A DNA stretch of 64,000 nt, from contig NZ_FOAT01000001.1 of assembly GCF_900109655.1 (NCBI RefSeq), forward strand, positions 186,001 to 250,000. Direction: 5' to 3'. Every line of letters begins with the position of its first letter. Positions within the stretch are counted from its first letter, which is position 1. Shown in pieces: positions 59,583 through 64,000 of the stretch. The translations under genes and the position numbers were made by a program. Origin of the DNA: Hominimerdicola alba (lineage in GTDB: Bacteria; Bacillota; Clostridia; Oscillospirales; Ruminococcaceae). The notes beneath the pieces are model-generated. The model did no database searches. It was not told the DNA's origin and was given only the letters and a program-made list of their open reading frames with translations.

Positions 59583-59630
59583 AAAACAAACACCGCCTAA
59601 GTTTAAAATGCTGAAGCGGTGTTTGTTTTA
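59583..59630 (-). terminator. Terminator after the thioesterase gene
   Basis: AAACAAACACCGC / GCGGTGTTTGTTT with a 20-base loop, T-rich on both strands; bidirectional for the convergent units. Confidence 0.85.
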
Positions 59631-59640
59631 TATTCCTGTC

Positions 59641-60129
59641 TTAGTAGCCTTCGGCTGTTCTTTGTTTGCGGATAGCTATACGCTTGCGGGCGCCTTCGTA
59701 TTCTGCCTGTTCGGTTATACCCTCTGGGATAATGCCATAGTCTATGGGCTTTGGTCTGCCGTTTTCATCTACGTGTACACAGGTGAGATAGGCGTGGTTT
59801 ATAGCTCTGCGGATACCGGAGCCTTTATCTTCAACATAGGAATCAACGCGGACTTCCATTGAAGTTTTGCCGACGTAAGTGACCTTAGCGATGAGTACTA
59901 CAATATCGTTGATGAATGCGGCGTGCTTGAATCTCAGGCTGTCCACCATAAGTGTGACGGCATTTCCCCCGCAGTGGCGCATGGCGGCTACACCTGCGGC
60001 TTCGTCAATCCATTCCATCAGTCTGCCGCCGAAAAGACGGTTTTCCCCGTTGATATCGCGGTACTGGATAAGCTTGGTTATCTCGGTGATGGAATCCGAG
60101 ACACGTTTATCGCCCTTTGGATAAGGCAT
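59641..60129 (-). CDS. Acyl-CoA thioesterase, hotdog fold
   Basis: 162 residues of the YciA/acyl-CoA thioesterase type. LFGGRLMEWIDEAAGVAAMRH contains the catalytic Asp/Glu helix region (given as LFGGRLMEWIDEA), and VMVDSLRF-like MVDSLRFKHAAFINDIV and HAYLTCVHVDENG follow. It hydrolyses acyl-CoA thioesters in the cytoplasm; chain length is unknown. Start has TAAGGAGG. Third gene of the minus-strand operon after the debranching enzyme and the nucleotidyltransferase. Confidence 0.9.
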   Translation of the reverse strand: MPYPKGDKRVSDSITEITKLIQYRDINGENRLFGGRLMEWIDEAAGVAAMRHCGGNAVTLMVDSLRFKHAAFINDIVVLIAKVTYVGKTSMEVRVDSYVEDKGSGIRRAINHAYLTCVHVDENGRPKPIDYGIIPEGITEQAEYEGARKRIAIRKQRTAEGY

Positions 60130-60142
60130 GATGGTTTCCTCC

Positions 60143-61324
60143 TTAAGGTTTTGATGTCTGGAGATATCTCATGTGGATATCGGTGAGAAGTCGGCTGACT
60201 TTTGATTTATCGGGTCTTTCGGGGAGCTTGCTGTTTTCATAAGCAGTGAGGAGCTTTTTATCCATACGGTTCACCATATCGAAGAACTCGGGTGAAAGGG
60301 TATTCTGCTCGGTGTTGAAGTACTCCCCTGTTTTGATGCTCATGAGAAGGTCATGTTCCTTTTCGCGATAGGTGATGATCTCTCCGCGGGACAGGATATC
60401 CTCAGCCATGAAATAAAGTCTCAGCAGATGCATGGCGTGTTTGTTCAGGTGGTAGGTATCCTTTTTATGGTTGCGGTGTCCGAGATGCTTATTGAATTCC
60501 TTGACACAGGAAGTAATCTCGTTGGCAACTATACTGAATTCATTAGCGGGAAGCATATCCATGTTGAGAGAGAAACACAGCTGTACTTCTTCATCGGTGA
60601 TGGGTTTGCTGTTCACAGTTATCTCGGTTACGGTATCATTGAAGAGAACGCCAACATCGTAGGCATCTACGGGGATTCCGTTTACGATTATCTTATTGCC
60701 GCTTAGGTCGGTAACGGACATTTTCAGGCATTCGCGTTTATAGTGCTTGCATTCCTCTTCGAGATGGCGCTGTATGCGCTCGATGGAATCGGCGAGGGAT
60801 ATGCTTTTGAATACATTTGAGCCGTTATCCTTGCCGATGGCGTTTTTCAGACGCTGGAACTGTCCTCTTGCATAACCTGCGAATGAACCGTAGGCCAGTT
60901 TGCTCAGGAATAGCTCACGGTTATCAAGCAGAAGTTTTCCGTACTCGCTGACCATGGTATAATGTTCGGGCTTACAGCCAAGCATTTCGATAGTGTTGGG
61001 GTTGCATTTATAGAACAGTGCAACTATCTTGCCAAGGACGTAAAGTGTGGTATCGGTGGGACGGTCGATGTACTGTTCAAATCCGTTTGCGCCGTAAATA
61101 TAGTGTTCGTTTTGGGCGGAAGAATCGTCTTTCAGAAAACCACAGCCTAAAAGGTCTGCGGGTTCGGGCATTATAATGCCGCGGATATCTATATCCGATT
61201 CGGGAGTGTTCAGCCCGTAGGATATGCTTCCACCGAAAGTCAGCAGTGCTATACGGTCGCCGAGATAAGGGTCATTTTTAAGAAAGCTGTACTCCGGGGC
61301 TGAAATAACTTTGTTTATATCCAT
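60143..61324 (-). CDS. RlaP/YcgL-type nucleotidyltransferase
   Basis: 393 residues. The nucleotidyltransferase signature GGSISYGLNTPESDIDIRGI (about 32-51) gives the GS and DxD metal site. The rest is helical with CKHYKRECLK and HAMHLLRLYFMAEDIL. The family occurs with RNA ligases, though no ligase is near. It has 13 bp to the thioesterase gene and 4 bp after the debranching enzyme stop. Its RNA or small-molecule substrate is unknown. Confidence 0.85.
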   Translation of the reverse strand: MDINKVISAPEYSFLKNDPYLGDRIALLTFGGSISYGLNTPESDIDIRGIIMPEPADLLGCGFLKDDSSAQNEHYIYGANGFEQYIDRPTDTTLYVLGKIVALFYKCNPNTIEMLGCKPEHYTMVSEYGKLLLDNRELFLSKLAYGSFAGYARGQFQRLKNAIGKDNGSNVFKSISLADSIERIQRHLEEECKHYKRECLKMSVTDLSGNKIIVNGIPVDAYDVGVLFNDTVTEITVNSKPITDEEVQLCFSLNMDMLPANEFSIVANEITSCVKEFNKHLGHRNHKKDTYHLNKHAMHLLRLYFMAEDILSRGEIITYREKEHDLLMSIKTGEYFNTEQNTLSPEFFDMVNRMDKKLLTAYENSKLPERPDKSKVSRLLTDIHMRYLQTSKP

Positions 61325-61328
61325 CAGA

Positions 61329-63425
61329 TCACCTGTAAAGACCGAGTTTCTTTATTGCCGATGCGATGATGACGCTTCTGGGTCTCAGGCTGTAGGTATT
61401 GCCGTTTCGGTAAATGAGGGCATTGAAATCCGTGCCTTTTTTGTAGGGGACAAAGGTATAGAAATCGATATTCCAGTCGTAGCCCTCGGGAAGAGCGGGA
61501 AGTTCGATGGAACAATCATCCCAGTAGGCGTTTATGCCTATGAACACTGCATCGTCGTTGCCCTTTTTATCCTTGCCCGCAAACATTACTCCGATAACGT
61601 GATCATGATCGTTAGTTTTTTTGTTCCATGCGGTGGTATTGTGTATGCTGGTATCTGGAAAACCGAATGCACCCTCATTGGTGGCGTGCCTTATGACCTC
61701 GTGTCTTTTACGAAAAGCGATCATATCACGGACGAAATCATGTATCTCACGGAACTTTTTTAGTCTTGACCAGTCAAGCCATGAAACTTCATTATCCTGA
61801 CAGTAGGCGTTGTTATTGCCGAACTGGGTGTTGCAGAATTCATCACCTGCATAGAACATTACTGCTCCCCTACTGAAAAGCAGTGTTGCAAAGGCGTTCT
61901 TTATCATTCTCATTCGCAGACCCATTACCTCGCGGTCATCGGTATCACCCTCAAAGCCGCAGTTCCAGCTGGTGACACTGTTATCACCGTCGGTATTGCT
62001 CCAGCCGTTGGCTTCGTTGTGCTTGGTATTATAGGAGTAGAGGTCATACATGGTAAAACCATCGTGGCAAGTGAGGAAGTTTACCGAAGCGTTATGACAG
62101 CGCTCGGGGGGATAGAGGTCAGCTGAGCCTGTTATCCTCTGGATAGCCGCCCACGCCATGCCGTTATCACCTTTAAGGAAGCAGCGAAGGTCATCGCGGA
62201 AACGACCGTTCCATTCAGCCCAGCGATTCCATGAGGGGAAGCTACCAACTTGGTAAAGTCCGCCTGCATCCCATGCTTCTGCAATAAGCTTACAGCCGCT
62301 GAGTATGGGGTCATATGCGATGGTTTTCAGCAGTGGCGGATTTTCCATTGGAGTGCCGTCTTCGCTTCTGCCAAGGATAGATGCAAGGTCGAAGCGGAAG
62401 CCGTCGACGCGGTACTCAATTACCCAGTAGCGCAGGCAGTCGATTATAAACTGCTGAACTATGGGGTGATTGCAGTTCATGGTGTTTCCGCAGCCGCTGA
62501 AATTTACGTACTTGCCGTTGGGGGTCAGCATATAGTAGACGCTGTTATCTATGCCCTTGAATGAAAAAATGGTGCCGTCCTCGTTGCCCTCGGATGTATG
62601 GTTGAAGACAACATCGAGGAAAACAAGTATGCCGTTTTCGTTACAGGTACGGATAAGATTTTTCAGCTCGTCGCCCTCATGGTTGTACTCGACCTTTGAG
62701 GCATAGCTTGTATTAGGGGCAAAGAAACAAGTTGTGTTGTAGCCCCAGTAATTCATCAGCAGGTTACCCTCATGATGACGCTCCTCGTAGAGTTCGTCGA
62801 ACTCAAATACGGGCATGAGTTCGATAGCGTTGACACCCAGCTTTTTAAGGTAGGGTATCTTTTCTATAACGCCGTCAAAGGTGCCGGGATGCTGAACGCC
62901 CGAGGTCAGGCTGTTGGTAAAACCTCTGACATGGAGTTCGTAGATAACCAGGTCGCTGAAAGGTATATTATGGCTGACGAAATTTCCCCAGTCAAATTTA
63001 TCGGTTGTTACTCTGCCGTGATAACTGCCGTCGCCTGGGGCTTTTTTGCCCCATACGCTCTGTCCTGTGACAGCCCTTGCGTAAGGGTCAAGGATATTCT
63101 TTCTATCGTCGAACAGCAGACCTTTTTCGGGGGCATATTCTCCAGAAAAGCGGTAGCAGTATTCGATCTCATAGATATCAAGACCGTAGATCATGATAGA
63201 CCATGTATCGCCTATACGATAGCTGTCGGGGATAGGTATGATGGCAAACGGCTCGGTCTCGCCGCGCCTGAAAAGCACTACGGAACAGCCTGTGGCATTT
63301 GAAGAATGAATAGTGAAATTAACAGCATGAAGCATGGCGGAAGCGCCGTTCAGGGTATAAATTCCGGGACGGCATTCAAATCCTGCGATGATATCTGTAG
63401 CTTTGTAGGTAGATGAATTTTTCAT
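61329..63425 (-). CDS. Glycogen debranching enzyme, isoamylase/GlgX type
   Basis: A 698-residue GH13 enzyme that cuts alpha-1,6 branches in glycogen or starch. N-terminal CBM48-like domain (about 10-120). Catalytic barrel: LDVVFNHTSEGNE, DGFRFDLASILG (nucleophile Asp), LIAEAWDAGG (acid-base Glu) and NFLTCHDGFTMYDL. The C-terminal beta-sandwich ends near LRPRSVIIASAIKKLG. No signal peptide, so it works on intracellular glycogen. First gene of the operon. Confidence 0.92.
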   Translation of the reverse strand: MKNSSTYKATDIIAGFECRPGIYTLNGASAMLHAVNFTIHSSNATGCSVVLFRRGETEPFAIIPIPDSYRIGDTWSIMIYGLDIYEIEYCYRFSGEYAPEKGLLFDDRKNILDPYARAVTGQSVWGKKAPGDGSYHGRVTTDKFDWGNFVSHNIPFSDLVIYELHVRGFTNSLTSGVQHPGTFDGVIEKIPYLKKLGVNAIELMPVFEFDELYEERHHEGNLLMNYWGYNTTCFFAPNTSYASKVEYNHEGDELKNLIRTCNENGILVFLDVVFNHTSEGNEDGTIFSFKGIDNSVYYMLTPNGKYVNFSGCGNTMNCNHPIVQQFIIDCLRYWVIEYRVDGFRFDLASILGRSEDGTPMENPPLLKTIAYDPILSGCKLIAEAWDAGGLYQVGSFPSWNRWAEWNGRFRDDLRCFLKGDNGMAWAAIQRITGSADLYPPERCHNASVNFLTCHDGFTMYDLYSYNTKHNEANGWSNTDGDNSVTSWNCGFEGDTDDREVMGLRMRMIKNAFATLLFSRGAVMFYAGDEFCNTQFGNNNAYCQDNEVSWLDWSRLKKFREIHDFVRDMIAFRKRHEVIRHATNEGAFGFPDTSIHNTTAWNKKTNDHDHVIGVMFAGKDKKGNDDAVFIGINAYWDDCSIELPALPEGYDWNIDFYTFVPYKKGTDFNALIYRNGNTYSLRPRSVIIASAIKKLGLYR

Positions 63426-63532
63426 TATATCACAGCCTTAAATCATTAATATATTATGATAATATAACAAAGTGAATATATCATATCTTTGATTATATAC
63501 CATTTTGAACAAATTATCAATTGAATTTTTGT

Positions 63533-63575
63533 ATAAAAAATGACCGCCATATTTGGTAAAGCGGTCACGAAATGT
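63533..63575 (-). terminator. Terminator after the macrodomain gene
   Basis: TGACCGC / GCGGTCA with a 12-base loop, minus-strand run of T. Confidence 0.88.
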
Positions 63576-63587
63576 TAAATCGAAGCA

Positions 63588-64000
63588 TCATTTTCCGAAT
63601 GTATCTCGGAAGACATTGTAATTTGTGGGATTTTTAAGGGAACAGTATACAGCGAATTCGATGTTTTTAAAATAGTATCGGTACTTTTCGGTCAGGTCTT
63701 TCATGACCTTTGCCACAACTTTCGGGGGATTGCGGAAAGCACCGCAGCCGAATGCACCGAGGATAAAGGTCTCAGCGCCGTTGTTTATGGCGGTGAGGAA
63801 GACTTTTTCAAGGCGTTTATACTGTATCTTTGCTAGGGTATCGTCATATATCCTGGTGTAGCCGCTGAGATTCGGAGAAGCACAGGTAATGACATCTACC
63901 TTGAACCATTCATTTTCGGGTCTGGGAGCGGGCGATGTGGTATCGGTCTTGATGCAGTAGACATCGGGAGTGAAGATGAGGTCATCGTTGTAAATGAGGT
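63588..64000 (-). CDS. C-terminal part of a TIGR02452-family (microbial PARG-like) macrodomain protein
   Basis: Only the last 137 residues are inside the window; the N-terminus is beyond the right edge. The frame reads VDVITCASPNLSGY, LTAINNGAETFILGAFGCGAF and NPPKVVAKVMKDLTEKY, the characteristic end of microbial poly(ADP-ribose) glycohydrolase-like macrodomains. The signature GAFGCGAFRNPP is intact. It would act on ADP-ribose modifications in the cytoplasm. It stops at 63588 and is followed by a terminator. Confidence 0.88.
   Translation of the reverse strand, partial: LIYNDDLIFTPDVYCIKTDTTSPAPRPENEWFKVDVITCASPNLSGYTRIYDDTLAKIQYKRLEKVFLTAINNGAETFILGAFGCGAFRNPPKVVAKVMKDLTEKYRYYFKNIEFAVYCSLKNPTNYNVFRDTFGK

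Overview
The window looks like chromosome of a Clostridia-class Firmicute in the Ruminococcus / Oscillospiraceae neighbourhood. The basis is gene content (class III ribonucleotide reductase, an archaeal-type AspRS, DUF6062, CotH kinase, PrsW, agr-type quorum sensing), AGGAGG-type ribosome sites, and near-consensus TTGACA-N17-TATAAT promoters. The genus is inference. I saw no rRNA, tRNA, CRISPR array, prophage or insertion sequence.

Layout. 1-9.3 kb: rlmB, DUF6062, an Imm1-like immunity gene, an 8-oxoguanine glycosylase, a PrsW-like protease, aspS, a phosphoesterase, xth and a DinB-like gene. 9.4-13 kb: nrdD-nrdG behind two NrdR-type boxes; the NrdD reading frame ends without a recognisable glycyl-radical motif. 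13-25 kb: asnB, comF, an unknown coiled-coil protein, trpF, a GGDEF/EAL protein, a UvrX-like polymerase with a YolD-like partner under two LexA-like boxes, a wall amidase, and pyrB with a PyrI-like zinc tail. 25-31 kb: comEC-holA-rnmV followed by an MBOAT/DHHW pair whose catalytic motifs look degenerate. 31-37 kb: T-box leader, TerF-like vWA gene, alaS, grpB family, HIT; then cysK. 37-45 kb: small membrane proteins, flavin reductase, phospholipase C, a CotH lipoprotein behind a riboswitch-like leader, zinc-ribbon and DHH proteins. 45-51 kb: metA with several GNAT acetyltransferases and a nucleoside phosphorylase, then a small gene behind a leader ORF and terminator. 51-55 kb: glyA, a SUKH-3-like immunity protein, RidA and a Xer-type recombinase. 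59.6-64 kb: thioesterase, nucleotidyltransferase, glycogen debranching enzyme and a TIGR02452-type macrodomain protein.

The most distinctive locus is 55.3-59.5 kb, a split agr-type quorum-sensing system. A LytTR response regulator and GHKL kinase form one operon. AgrB, a 201-residue unknown protein and a 49-residue AgrD-type peptide form a second. Divergently, a roughly 215-nt transcript unit with its own promoter and strong terminator points away from the system, as RNAIII does in Staphylococcus. The promoter of that RNA and the agrB promoter share the same architecture: two TCATGYA direct repeats 21 bp apart, ending 7 bp upstream of the -35, followed by TATACT. The simplest model is that secreted cyclic peptide activates the regulator, which then switches on both agrB-X-agrD and the RNA.

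Other regulation visible in the DNA: NrdR boxes, LexA-like boxes, a T-box, a 270-nt CotH leader with mutually exclusive terminator and antiterminator pairings, and a 23-codon leader ORF ahead of a terminator at 51.2-51.4 kb. Everything was read by eye. Family names rest on motif recognition, not database searches.
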